Program-made: the position numbers and the translations under genes
The notes under the pieces: model-generated
Database searches by the model: none
Told to the model about the DNA's origin: nothing
What the model saw: only the letters and a program-made list of their open reading frames with translations
Shown: piece after piece, positions 7,988 to 16,451 of the stretch
How the letters are laid out: the number at the start of each line of letters is the position of its first letter
Numbering within the stretch: the stretch's first letter is position 1
Assembly: GCF_014174355.1 (NCBI RefSeq)
Contig: NZ_JABEQF010000001.1
Location: forward strand, 248,001 to 312,000
Source of the DNA: Gluconacetobacter azotocaptans
GTDB taxonomy: Bacteria; Pseudomonadota; Alphaproteobacteria; Acetobacterales; Acetobacteraceae
DNA length: 64,000 nucleotides
Direction: 5' to 3'

Positions 7988-9361
7988 TCAGTGATCGCGT
8001 CCGGCAATTCTGACGTTCGGCGCGGTGGCGCGTATGTCGGCCATGGCCTGCAGGATCTGCCTGCGCAGGAGGATCTGCATCTGTCCGCTCTGGTGGATGC
8101 CGTCCGGCAGGTGTTGGCCGGCGCCCAGTTCGGCGGCCAGGGCATCGACGTCGATGATGGTCAGTTCGCGCGTCTCGGCGATGTCGTGGAGCATCAGGTT
8201 CTGCTCCTTGGCCGCTATGTTCGACAGCGTGGCGCTCATCGGCGCGTCGAAGGCCACATAGCTGGATATATCCTCGTAGCCGGATGTCGACATGCGGTTC
8301 AGGACAAGGATCCGGCCGCCGGTGGTCCGCGCGAGCGTATCGATCAGCTTCTCGTAATCGCGGCGAACGGTGTCGATGGACCGCTTGATCGGTTCGAAGG
8401 CACTGGCCAGCCAGGCCTGGATGGCCGGCCCGGCGGCGGCCTGGTGGTGACGCATGATGTGGAGATGATAGCCGAGCACACGGTGGCGCAGGATGGATTG
8501 CGGCTCGGCACTGAGCGACAGCAGGACGCCATCGGCCGGCCCCAGGCGCCGTGTCCCGGTGGACGAGATGATGTTGTAATTGTCCTTCAGCGGCGTGTTG
8601 CGCAGCACCGACAGCAGGGCGCCGGCGAACATCCAGTCGTCGGCCGTCGGCAGGACGGTGGACGTGCCGAGAAAACGGCGCAGATCTTCGGCAAGCGCGT
8701 CGAACTGGGCCGGCGTCCGGGTCAGCTGATCCAGCAGAACGGGCGCGCAGGGCGCCACCGGATGGTCGGGAATGAAGACGAACTGCATGGCGTCCGAGGC
8801 GGCTTCGAACATTTCCAGGAAAGCGCATTGTTCGCCCAGAATGACGCCCGTCGTGTCGCACAGGCCCAGGCTGAGAAGCGTGACGGGGGTTTCGCCTTCC
8901 TCGCACCACCAGCCGCGACTGCGGCCGTTCCAGCCCGGCAGCAGGCCCGAATGCACGTCGGCCAGCGCGGTCATGCGCCGTCCCGCGACCACCAGAAGGC
9001 GCAGCCGCCCTTGGTCGCTTTCGTCGGCCGGCTGGTCGGGTTCGATATGCCCCAGGACCGTATCGGCCTTCCAGGCATCGACCCCACGGATGCTCAGGTA
9101 GCCGCCGCGGGTCATTTCCGGATGGATGGTCAACCGGCCGCTGACGCGGGGGGCGAAGACCACCTGCAACTCCAGCTCGTCGGCGACGGCGTGATGGCGG
9201 CCGACGCGGACGCTGGCCGGTTCCAGGCTGACGTTGCAATAGGCGATGGGTTGACCGGCACGGCAGAACTGGCCGCTCTCGCGCAGCCAGCGTAACCCGG
9301 AACGCACGATGGTATAGCCGTCCGACGCCAGCGGGCCGAACCGCAAGGGGATTCCGCTCAT
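7988..9361 (-). CDS. Barrel-plus-SGNH-like protein of the polysaccharide locus
   Basis: A 457-residue protein I cannot place in a named family. Residues 1-130 look like a beta-rich, lipoyl/biotinyl-like barrel region (for example VVFAPRVSGRLTI). The C-terminal 190 residues match the second half of SGNH hydrolases: ADGVLLSLSAEP at 276-287, ILVLNRMS at 351-358, IIDVDAL at 402-408 and DGIH at 420-423. The last supplies a possible catalytic Asp/His pair. These blocks are shared with the genes at 17373 and 19291. No classical GDS serine is visible and there is no signal peptide. Its ATG overlaps the stop of the lipoyl-like gene upstream (ATGA), so the two are translationally coupled. A role in acyl transfer or modification of the polysaccharide is inference. 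Confidence 0.6.
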   Translation of the reverse strand: MSGIPLRFGPLASDGYTIVRSGLRWLRESGQFCRAGQPIAYCNVSLEPASVRVGRHHAVADELELQVVFAPRVSGRLTIHPEMTRGGYLSIRGVDAWKADTVLGHIEPDQPADESDQGRLRLLVVAGRRMTALADVHSGLLPGWNGRSRGWWCEEGETPVTLLSLGLCDTTGVILGEQCAFLEMFEAASDAMQFVFIPDHPVAPCAPVLLDQLTRTPAQFDALAEDLRRFLGTSTVLPTADDWMFAGALLSVLRNTPLKDNYNIISSTGTRRLGPADGVLLSLSAEPQSILRHRVLGYHLHIMRHHQAAAGPAIQAWLASAFEPIKRSIDTVRRDYEKLIDTLARTTGGRILVLNRMSTSGYEDISSYVAFDAPMSATLSNIAAKEQNLMLHDIAETRELTIIDVDALAAELGAGQHLPDGIHQSGQMQILLRRQILQAMADIRATAPNVRIAGRDH

Positions 9362-9726
9362 GAATGACTTCCCGTCCACATGCCGTCGTGATGGATGATA
9401 CCCGCAATGGTGCAGCGCACCTGGCGCGTCGTCTCCTGATCGATCGGTTCGGAAGGATCGGTGCTGAACAGCGCGATCCGGTCCCCAAGGGCGCAGTGCT
9501 GTCCGGGCACGACGTCGATTTTCCGAAGATAGACGGTCTCGCGCAACACCAGCCGATAGAACGACACGGGCGGGCATTCCTGGGCGAAGGCGCTGCTGAG
9601 ATCCACGCTCAGATCCATCAGCTTGCTTCCCAGACGAAGCGAATCGTCCCTTGCTCCGTAAAGACATTCTATGGTGGCGCCGGACATCTGCGGAACGATG
9701 ACGGGAAGCTTGAATTCGTAAAGCAT
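9358..9726 (-). CDS. Lipoyl-domain-like protein lacking the lipoylation lysine
   Basis: A 122-residue protein that aligns by eye from end to end with the lipoyl carrier at 15128. Both begin M-[LI]-Y-x-x-x-[LV]-P-x-x-VP, and both end in LR-[KE]-I, a PG turn, C-A-x-G, then ALFS. Where the carrier has ETHKA with the modifiable lysine, this protein has DLSVDL, so it cannot carry lipoate at that site. I chose ATG 9726 because it matches the carrier's start. The last four bases overlap the downstream SGNH-like gene. It may be a structural or binding version of a lipoyl domain, held next to a partner SGNH-like protein. Function is unknown. Confidence 0.6.
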   Translation of the reverse strand: MLYEFKLPVIVPQMSGATIECLYGARDDSLRLGSKLMDLSVDLSSAFAQECPPVSFYRLVLRETVYLRKIDVVPGQHCALGDRIALFSTDPSEPIDQETTRQVRCTIAGIIHHDGMWTGSHS

Positions 9727-9867
9727 TATCGGTCCCATTATATGAAAGAGACGATTGATTCGGAGCATGCAACGAATACGAACAAACAGGACGATACTCT
9801 GGACGACGGTTCCTACAACGATCCTGATATCAGCGGGTTTTCCGCAGTGTCCTAAAAAAGCCTTATT

Positions 9868-11064
9868 TCAATGGACGGCAACATAGTCGCTGTAGATGGG
9901 GGCGCTGTCCGCGCCGATCAGGCTGATATCGACGCCATCGCCCCTGGAGGTCTGCAGGATGCGCCAGGTCGGCGGGATCGCCACGCCCACCGAGCCGGTA
10001 AAAAGCCGGGGCAGGCATTGGGTGACCATGCGGGCATCCACCCGCCCAAAAAAATGGTCGCGCCACGCAGGGTCCCGGCCGCCTTTCGACAGGTCCCAAC
10101 TCATGAAATCGAACGATGCCCATCCCTGGTCGTCGAGCCAGACCTCCGACCAGTAATGCAGTGTCGGCGAGCGCTGAAAGAGAAAATATCCGCTCACCAG
10201 CCGGGCCGGAATGCCCCGCGCGCGGCACAGCGCGACAAAAAATGCCGATCCCAGCTGGCAATCGCAGCACCTGGCTTCGAGAACCCAGTCGAGGGGGGCG
10301 TCTAGCCGGAGCTGGTCATAATGCACAGGGCCGGACAGGAACTCGTCGATCATGAAATCCCAGAAGGCGCGTACCGCGACCTTCGGGGCCGCCGATCCGC
10401 CCAGCCGCCGGGCCAGCGCGGCGATCGGTGGAGTCAGCTTGATCAGCCCTTCGTCCGGCCGCAGGTACAGATCGACATCCGGCGGGTCGGGGGCGTCCAG
10501 GCCCGATCGGGGGCGGAAGCAGATATCGGCGCCGATGCTGATCTCCTCCGCCGCCGAGGGCGACACCTGCACGTCCAGGCGCCCGTCGCTCAGGACGCAG
10601 GTTGCGCCCTGATCGGGGATCTGGGCGCGGATATCCAGGAAATCGCAGCGATGACGCAACGGCAGGCCCAGTCTCAGGCGTCTTGCCTTGCCCGGGGCGG
10701 CATTCCGGAAATTGTAGGTCCGCCGAAGGGTTACCGTGACCGGTTCATCCGCCCTCGCGGCCAGGTCGCCGATCAGCCGGCGGCTGGTGGTTACATAATG
10801 ATTCTGCCAGAAATCATCGTCGCCGATGGTTCCGGCATGTTTAAGGGAGTGTACCACTTCGACGGGATCGAAAAATCGCCGTCCCGCCGGGTCCAGACGA
10901 ACGCCGAGGCCACTCGCGATCCAACGGTCCAGCGCCTCTCGCGCGATGATTCGGGCACCATCGATATCGTTGCAGAATGCCCAGCCCAGCAGAAGCAGAC
11001 TGTCCAGCATGCGCTCTTCATCGACGGTTCTGTATCGGTCGTCAAACTTCAGGATCGTCGTCAT
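9868..11064 (-). CDS. Transglutaminase-like (cysteine protease fold) protein
   Basis: A 398-residue protein with a C-terminal transglutaminase core. The pattern is CDCQLGSAFF at 267-276 with probable nucleophile Cys269, then RARGIPARLVSGYF, His303 in LHYWSEVW and Asp319 in ASFDF, giving the expected Cys-His-Asp order and spacing. There is no signal peptide or membrane segment, so it is probably cytoplasmic. Family members act as peptidases, amidases or amide-forming enzymes, and the reaction here is not deducible. ATG at 11064 follows GGAGAG. It lies 59 bases after the SMR-like gene in the same direction, and in a locus of glycosyltransferases it may add or remove an amino-acid substituent. 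That role is inference. Confidence 0.7.
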   Translation of the reverse strand: MTTILKFDDRYRTVDEERMLDSLLLLGWAFCNDIDGARIIAREALDRWIASGLGVRLDPAGRRFFDPVEVVHSLKHAGTIGDDDFWQNHYVTTSRRLIGDLAARADEPVTVTLRRTYNFRNAAPGKARRLRLGLPLRHRCDFLDIRAQIPDQGATCVLSDGRLDVQVSPSAAEEISIGADICFRPRSGLDAPDPPDVDLYLRPDEGLIKLTPPIAALARRLGGSAAPKVAVRAFWDFMIDEFLSGPVHYDQLRLDAPLDWVLEARCCDCQLGSAFFVALCRARGIPARLVSGYFLFQRSPTLHYWSEVWLDDQGWASFDFMSWDLSKGGRDPAWRDHFFGRVDARMVTQCLPRLFTGSVGVAIPPTWRILQTSRGDGVDISLIGADSAPIYSDYVAVH

Positions 11065-11123
11065 CGACGCTCTCCGGGAAACGTATGTCAGCTCCGAAAA
11101 CGCCCCGGGCCGGGGTAACGCCC

Positions 11124-11504
11124 TTACGACGCGCGCGCCATCAGCACGACGCCGGAGACGATCACGACCAGCCCTACGACCCGCATCGGATGGATGTCCT
11201 CGCCCAGAAAGACGATACCGGCGAGGACGGTCAGCACGATGCCGAACGCGACGCAGGGATAGGCCTGGGATACGTCGATACGCGCCAGCACCAGCAGCCA
11301 CACGACAGCGCTGAGGCCGAAGGCCAGCAGGCCCAGCACGACGGGCACATTCAGCGCGATCACCGACACCGCGTCCCAGACGCCGGCCCGGCTGGCGATC
11401 GCAGCCTGGACCGCTCGGTCGGACATTCCCGTCTTCAGCAGGATCTGGGCGGACGAGGACAGCAGCACGCTGACGAGGACAAGGCCGATCGTTCCGAAAG
11501 TCAT
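11124..11504 (-). CDS. Small four-helix DMT/SMR-type membrane protein, ArnE/ArnF-like flippase candidate
   Basis: A 126-residue protein with four hydrophobic helices, the size and layout of the small multidrug resistance / EamA-half group. It has SAQILLKTGM after helix 1 and IDVSQAYPCV before helix 3, a pattern seen in ArnE/ArnF-type flippases of lipid-linked aminoarabinose. Its ATG overlaps the stop of the preceding GT-C-like gene by four bases (ATGA), so the two are translationally coupled. Next to a UbiA-type prenyl-phosphate glycosyl donor enzyme and a GT-C-like protein, flipping a polyprenyl-phosphate sugar across the inner membrane is the most economical role. A drug-efflux role is less likely in this setting but not excluded. 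Confidence 0.7.
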   Translation of the reverse strand: MTFGTIGLVLVSVLLSSSAQILLKTGMSDRAVQAAIASRAGVWDAVSVIALNVPVVLGLLAFGLSAVVWLLVLARIDVSQAYPCVAFGIVLTVLAGIVFLGEDIHPMRVVGLVVIVSGVVLMARAS

Positions 11505-13222
11505 GGTGTGGATACCCCTGGCACGGCGAAGACGCAAAGACGGTCAAATCGGGCTGCCGGCGGCAGTGAATAGGGCTGCGTGCAACCATCGACCACGTAG
11601 GCAATGCCGTGATCCGCGGCATAGGACAGGCGTTGGGGAAGCGTCTTCAATGTTCTTACCTCCGTTATCCGGGTTTGCCATGTCTGGTAATAGGCGGGCG
11701 CCCACATCACGGCGGCCCCGGCCTGGGAAAATACCCAGGCCTGCCGGTGCGAGAAATAGGGAAATACGACGCCGCCTTCGAACAGCTGTTCCTGATCCGC
11801 ACTTGTCTTGGGAAACACGCCCGAATCCCGCAAGGCCCCGGGGGGGGCGAGAAATACGGCATCCGGCTTCGTCTGCGTCCTGGCCCATGTACCCACGGCC
11901 TGCCACTCGTCTCGTTGCGCGACATAGGCACGGTCGGACGTGACGGCGTGGTAGATCCGCGCCGCGTTGTACAGCACCACCGGCAGAAGCAGGGCCGCCG
12001 GCGCGTAAACGCGCCACGAACTGGAGAGGGCGGGCGATGTCCGATGCCACAGCAAGAGCGGAATGGCCAGGGGCAGCAGAAGTTTGATCGAGCAGGACAG
12101 CAGGACGAGTACCGGCGCCCACACCAGGCGCTCCGTCTCGTCGCGGGAAAATATCCATCTGGTGGACAGGGTCGCGATGGCGGTCGCCGCCAGCAGATGC
12201 ACGCTGCTTCCCGATCGCAGCAGGTGCAGGTTCAACAGCATGCGCGCATGGGTCGCGAAGGGCAGAAAGGCGCCGAAGATCCAGACGGTTGCGGCCCCGC
12301 ACAATGCGGCTGTCAGATACGAATTGGGCGCGCGCAGCATCTGCGCGGCGATCACGCCGCAGCAGAAAATGCTCGCCAGAAGGCATGCCTCCCGGAACGA
12401 GATGGTCCATATCAGGAAATGATCTGGAAAGAATGACGTCAGATAAGTGATGTAATCGAAATCTGTTGCCGGCCTGACATACGGATTGACCAGGATGTTG
12501 TAGACGACGGGCGCGGCCAGCAGACCGAAGAGCGCAAGCCCGGCGCACCCTTGCAGCAGAAGCGCCGTCCAGGTCCATTTGTGCCGTCGCCATTGGGACA
12601 ACAGGATGAAGGCGAGGGGAACCGCGGTCCAGACCGCGATGAACGCGTTGATGAAGAACGTCACGCCGTTCATGGCGAAGGCGGCGGTGACCCGCCCCCG
12701 CGCCGCCCAGGCCAGGGCCAGCAGCGTCGTTCCGTTGGCCAGTTCGGATTGCGTGAAGTTGTTGATCAGCAGGCCCCCGCCGCCCGCATTGGAAAAGGCA
12801 TGCAACGTCGAGGACACGGCGAGAAGGGCCGTGAATACCAGACGTTCCTTCGGGCTTTCGAGCCCCAGGAGGCTCGCCCATGACAGGAAGCCGAGAAACA
12901 GAAGGGTTCGCGACAGGATCTGGAATACGAACAGAATCGCGTAAACGTCCTGGCCATGTACGCGGTCGGACAACAATTGCCAGAAGCCGGACGAATAGAA
13001 GCGCAGGCTCTGGATAAACAGGTCATTCGCGAATTGAGGTTCGTTATACAGCCCGGCCAGGATGGAGAGATGATAGAAATTGTTGAGCTGCCCACCGATC
13101 TGTCCCGACAGCACGATCGACAGGAACGCGCCGAACGAGGCGATGGCGAACGTGGCGCACCAGTCCGGCACGCGTCGTACGCGCAGGGTCGTAGCACTCG
13201 GCAGGGTGGTGGAGCCCGTCAT
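11501..13222 (-). CDS. Polytopic membrane protein, GT-C-like glycosyltransferase candidate
   Basis: A 573-residue inner-membrane protein with about 11-13 hydrophobic segments and a soluble C-terminal domain of about 130 residues (GTWARTQT onward). The architecture is that of GT-C glycosyltransferases, which use polyprenyl-phosphate sugars on the periplasmic side. No single diagnostic motif is certain, but acidic residues follow the first helix, as expected (FANDLFIQ). It is flanked by a HAD-UbiA enzyme (93 bases upstream) and an SMR-like flippase overlapping its stop. This fits a make-flip-transfer set for a lipid-linked pentose. A similar, unrelated-looking membrane protein is encoded at 55186. 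Confidence 0.65.
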   Translation of the reverse strand: MTGSTTLPSATTLRVRRVPDWCATFAIASFGAFLSIVLSGQIGGQLNNFYHLSILAGLYNEPQFANDLFIQSLRFYSSGFWQLLSDRVHGQDVYAILFVFQILSRTLLFLGFLSWASLLGLESPKERLVFTALLAVSSTLHAFSNAGGGGLLINNFTQSELANGTTLLALAWAARGRVTAAFAMNGVTFFINAFIAVWTAVPLAFILLSQWRRHKWTWTALLLQGCAGLALFGLLAAPVVYNILVNPYVRPATDFDYITYLTSFFPDHFLIWTISFREACLLASIFCCGVIAAQMLRAPNSYLTAALCGAATVWIFGAFLPFATHARMLLNLHLLRSGSSVHLLAATAIATLSTRWIFSRDETERLVWAPVLVLLSCSIKLLLPLAIPLLLWHRTSPALSSSWRVYAPAALLLPVVLYNAARIYHAVTSDRAYVAQRDEWQAVGTWARTQTKPDAVFLAPPGALRDSGVFPKTSADQEQLFEGGVVFPYFSHRQAWVFSQAGAAVMWAPAYYQTWQTRITEVRTLKTLPQRLSYAADHGIAYVVDGCTQPYSLPPAARFDRLCVFAVPGVSTP

Positions 13223-13314
13223 GTTATACCATCCGCGTTATGAATGATTTTCTGGCGGTACGCCTCATGCCCGACCTGTCCTGTCGTATGTGTCACCGCT
13301 TTCGCCGCCTGGCA

Positions 13315-14754
13315 TCAGATCGAGACCAGCACGACCAGAAGCGAGACTGCGACCGCGTAGCGGCAGGTGCGATCGCGCAACGCCCAGATGACGGGGTCGT
13401 CGTGCATCTGGCGCCGATGCGCGACCAGCAGCGCGCGTGCAAGGATGAACAGCAGAATGGGCGACAGGATCCAAAGAATGTACGGGTGGGTATACATCTC
13501 TCTGACCGAATCGGACGTAATATACAGGGTGAACACCGTGACGGCATTTGTCCCGCAGGCCGCCGCCAGCGCCGCCAGGATCATCAGGTCGTCCTTCCGG
13601 TAGGCCCGGCTGCTCGATTCCGGAAGATTGCCGTCCAGCCGGACGAGAAGTTCGGTGTATCGCTTGATCAAGGCCAGGGAAGTGAAGACGAACAGCGAGA
13701 ACGCCAGGATCCATTCCGACAGAAGGATGCCTGTCGCCGCCGCCCCCCCGATCAGCCTGGCCGTGTAGAGCAGCGCAAGTCCCACGACGTCGCCGAGCAT
13801 CTTGCGCTTGAGCCAGAAGGAATAGCAGGTGGTCAGGGCGACATAGCCGGCCAGCGTGACCGAGAACATCCATGGCAACACAAGACAGGCGGCAACGGCG
13901 CCCAGAGCCAGTATCGGGATGGCCCTCAGGGCAGAATGGACCGACAGGGCGCCACTGGCCAACGGACGCCGTCTTTTTGAGGGATGCAGACGGTCATCGC
14001 TCAGATCGACCATATCATTCAGCAGATATATGGCTGAGGCGGTGACGCAGAAGGCCAGGAACGCGACGCAGCTTGCGGCCAGCGTTGCGATATGAAAGGC
14101 ATGCGCGGCCAGAGCGGGCAGAAACACCAGAACGTTTTTCGCGTATTGGTGGACCCGAAGCGCCCGCGCCCAGATCTTAAGGGTGTGACGTGGCTTTTCG
14201 ATGACGTCGACGTTCTCGAACGCATTCAGCTTCCTGAGTGAGCGGGCATCCAGTCCGATGGCATGGCAGCGATGGGCGTGACGCCAGATTGCCAGGTCAT
14301 GGCGGTGGTTGCCGACATAATCGAACCCCTTGTCGCCGAAAGCGTCGACCAGTACGCGCGCCTTGTTGGCGCCTGCCAGATTGTGGCGCTTGTCGCTGGC
14401 GAACAGCCCGTCGAAACTGCCGAGATGGTCGGCCACCGCATGGGCAAATCGTTCGTTCGAAGCCGTGGCCAGATAGACCGGTCGTCCCTCCATCCGGGCG
14501 TCGTCGATCAGCTGCAGAATGGCTTGATGATAGGGCAGCGTCGAGGCGTCGATCTCGGCATGCGAAGCCACGGCCTGCTTCAGATGAGCCCGCCCGCGCA
14601 ACAGCGAGAAGAGCAGGGCCGGCAGGGCCGCGGGATTTCGCCCGACGCAGTTGAAAAAGGATTCTATGAGAAGATCCGACGCTATCAGCGTGCCGTCCAG
14701 ATCGACAACCAACGGATGCGAGTGGGTTTGACCCAGGGACACTGCTATGTTCAT
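13315..14754 (-). CDS. HAD phosphatase-UbiA prenyltransferase fusion, decaprenyl-phosphoribose-synthase-like
   Basis: A 479-residue fusion. Residues 15-190 form a HAD-type phosphatase domain (VVDLDGT with Asp18/Asp20; TASN near 97; GNHRHDL near 148). Residues 195-479 are a UbiA membrane domain with nine or so helices and the prenyl-pyrophosphate/metal motif NDMVDLSDD at 246-254. UbiA proteins with this sequence style belong with decaprenylphosphoryl-5-phosphoribose synthase, which moves ribose-5-phosphate from PRPP to polyprenyl phosphate. A fused HAD domain could then remove the 5-phosphate. It is the first gene after a 373-base AT-rich gap that probably holds its promoter. The donor product is inferred, not shown. 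Confidence 0.75.
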   Translation of the reverse strand: MNIAVSLGQTHSHPLVVDLDGTLIASDLLIESFFNCVGRNPAALPALLFSLLRGRAHLKQAVASHAEIDASTLPYHQAILQLIDDARMEGRPVYLATASNERFAHAVADHLGSFDGLFASDKRHNLAGANKARVLVDAFGDKGFDYVGNHRHDLAIWRHAHRCHAIGLDARSLRKLNAFENVDVIEKPRHTLKIWARALRVHQYAKNVLVFLPALAAHAFHIATLAASCVAFLAFCVTASAIYLLNDMVDLSDDRLHPSKRRRPLASGALSVHSALRAIPILALGAVAACLVLPWMFSVTLAGYVALTTCYSFWLKRKMLGDVVGLALLYTARLIGGAAATGILLSEWILAFSLFVFTSLALIKRYTELLVRLDGNLPESSSRAYRKDDLMILAALAAACGTNAVTVFTLYITSDSVREMYTHPYILWILSPILLFILARALLVAHRRQMHDDPVIWALRDRTCRYAVAVSLLVVLVSI

Positions 14755-15127
14755 GTGCGCCTCAAGGTATATTAAATATGAAATGAAAATATTCTATATA
14801 ATATAAAATATAGATGATTTTTATATTAAAAATACTCTGCGCTAAATTGCAGCTTGTTTCTAACGGCGATCTGTCGAGTTGGTTCCTGCCCGATGTTACG
14901 AAATCTTATATTTCCGGTTAATCGGTCGTGCGTGATGCCGCTGTCTTCAACTGCATGTTTCATCAGACCCCGTTCCATGGCCGGGCGCCTGCATTGTGTC
15001 ATCTGAGAGTTCCCGGGGCGACGGTCTGAAAATGAAGGCGAAATGGCCGGGAAACATGACATCAGACGAAGATGCAGGCGCGCGGTGTCGTTCATATAGC
15101 TGACGGGTGCCCCAGGGGGCGGACCGG
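14755..15127. promoter_or_regulatory. AT-rich intergenic region, probable promoter of the HAD-UbiA operon
   Basis: A 373-base gap in an otherwise tightly packed - strand run. The first 80 bases (14765-14845) are strongly AT-rich, with repeated TATA-like runs, and sit directly upstream of the HAD-UbiA start. An 89-codon open frame (14826-15095, -) lacks a ribosome site and family features, and I regard it as spurious. No clear operator or RNA structure is visible. Confidence 0.4.
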
Positions 15128-15433
15128 TCAGGTCACCTCGAAATCGACCAGGATGTCGGTTGCCGCCGCGTCGCCTTCGGGCAATGGCTCATCCGCGCTG
15201 TCCGAGAAGAGCGCCAGGCGCAGGCCGACAGCGCACCAGTCTCCGGGCTCGGCCTTTATTTCGCGCAGGATTCCAGCCTGGCCGGCACGGACCTCGACCA
15301 CCGCCTTGTGGGTTTCCAGTTCGACAATCAGGTCACCCGCTGCAAATGTCGATCCCGCGCCGCCATGCCATTCCAGGATCCGGATTTCCTCGACGCCCGG
15401 TACCGCGGCGGGAACTGACAATTGATAGATCAT
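15128..15433 (-). CDS. Free-standing lipoyl-carrier domain protein
   Basis: A 101-residue protein consisting essentially of one lipoyl/biotinyl domain. The modification hairpin reads ELETHKAVVEV with Lys43 as the expected lipoylation site. The ETxKA context is typical of lipoyl rather than biotinyl domains (which have MKM). It lacks the subunit-binding and acyltransferase core of an E2. AAGGAGG lies at ideal spacing before ATG 15433. It follows E1beta by 28 bases, so it probably accepts an acyl group from the E1alpha/E1beta pair. With no E2 core or E3 in the window, the acyl-lipoyl may be used by another enzyme in the locus, which is inference. A lipoyl-less paralogue lies at 9358. Confidence 0.8.
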   Translation of the reverse strand: MIYQLSVPAAVPGVEEIRILEWHGGAGSTFAAGDLIVELETHKAVVEVRAGQAGILREIKAEPGDWCAVGLRLALFSDSADEPLPEGDAAATDILVDFEVT

Positions 15434-15461
15434 TACTGTCCTCCTTGTTGTCTGGGTGGTG

Positions 15462-16451
15462 TCAGCGCGTGAGCAGCGTGCGGATGGCGTCCGCCACGCG
15501 GGGCGCGTCGGGGATGCAGGCGGCCTCCAGTACCGGATTCGACGAGACCGGGGCGGGAAGGGCGCCGATGCGCATCCATGGTTTCGGACCGGTCCGCTCG
15601 AAGGTCCGGGTCGCCACTTCGGTGCCGACGCCGCAGACGGTCTGGCCTTCCTCCAGGGTCAGCAGGCGGCCGGTCCGTTCGACGGAGCCCGCCACGGTGT
15701 CGATGTCCAGCGGCGCCAGACTGCGCAGGTCGATGACCTCGCAGGATATGCCGTCCTGGGCCACGATCTGTGCGGCGTCGCATGCCACGCGCATCATGTA
15801 GCCGTGGCTGACCAGGGTCAGGTCGGTTCCCTCGCGCCGTATGCAGGCCTGCCCGAAGGGAATGGAGGTTTCCGTGACCGGTACGTCGCCGGGTGTCGGA
15901 AAAAGCCGCTTGTGGTCGATATAGACCACCGGCCCGTCGCTGCGCAAAGCCGTCTTCATCAGGCCGTAGGCGTCGGCGGGCGTCGAGGGGGCAACGACCC
16001 GCAGGCCCGGGACGCTCATCAGCCAGGCTTCGATGCATTGGGAATGGGCCACACCCTGTCCCTGGGCGCCCGCCGTGGTCTTGACCACCATAGGCGCCGA
16101 AAGGCCGCCCGCCGTCTTGTAGCGCAGCTTGGCCGCGTAATTGATCAGGGCGTCGAAGCCCAGCATCAGGAAATCCATGTAGGTGATGCTGACCAGCGGC
16201 CGATAGCCCGCCGCCGCCACGCCGGCGGCGATGCCGACGGTGGCAGCCTCGGCGACCGGGGTGTCGCGTATGCGCTCCGGCCCGAATATCTTGTACAGCC
16301 CGTCGAATTCCCGATACGAGCCACCGAAGGAGCCGACGTCCTGGCCCAGGATCAGGACATGGGGGTCCCGCGTCATTTCCTCGCGCACCGCGCGTGTCAC
16401 CGCTTCGCGGAAAAACATCCGGGCCATGACCGGCTTTTGTTCATACAACAT
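15462..16451 (-). CDS. 2-oxoacid dehydrogenase E1 component, beta subunit
   Basis: A 329-residue TPP-dependent E1beta subunit. It contains the activating Glu68 (DTPVAEAATVG), the active-site His136 in GQGVAHSQCIEAW, and the C-terminal transketolase-like domain (VIDLRSLAPLD). Such subunits pair with E1alpha to decarboxylate a 2-oxo acid and reductively acylate a lipoyl domain. An AGGAGG site nine bases upstream fixes ATG at 16451, so the gene overlaps the end of E1alpha by 11 bases. It belongs to the acetoin/branched-chain dehydrogenase type by length. Substrate is unknown. Its position among glycosyltransferase and SGNH-like genes, not with E2/E3 genes, is unusual. Confidence 0.85.
   Translation of the reverse strand: MLYEQKPVMARMFFREAVTRAVREEMTRDPHVLILGQDVGSFGGSYREFDGLYKIFGPERIRDTPVAEAATVGIAAGVAAAGYRPLVSITYMDFLMLGFDALINYAAKLRYKTAGGLSAPMVVKTTAGAQGQGVAHSQCIEAWLMSVPGLRVVAPSTPADAYGLMKTALRSDGPVVYIDHKRLFPTPGDVPVTETSIPFGQACIRREGTDLTLVSHGYMMRVACDAAQIVAQDGISCEVIDLRSLAPLDIDTVAGSVERTGRLLTLEEGQTVCGVGTEVATRTFERTGPKPWMRIGALPAPVSSNPVLEAACIPDAPRVADAIRTLLTR

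Noticed and set aside
13240-13980. + strand frame of 246 codons opposite the HAD-UbiA gene
   Set aside because: Composed largely of Gln, Arg and Gly, typical of an antisense shadow; the UbiA motif is on the other strand.
14826-15095. 89-codon frame in the gap between the lipoyl carrier and HAD-UbiA genes
   Set aside because: No ribosome site, unusual composition and no recognisable features; the gap looks regulatory.
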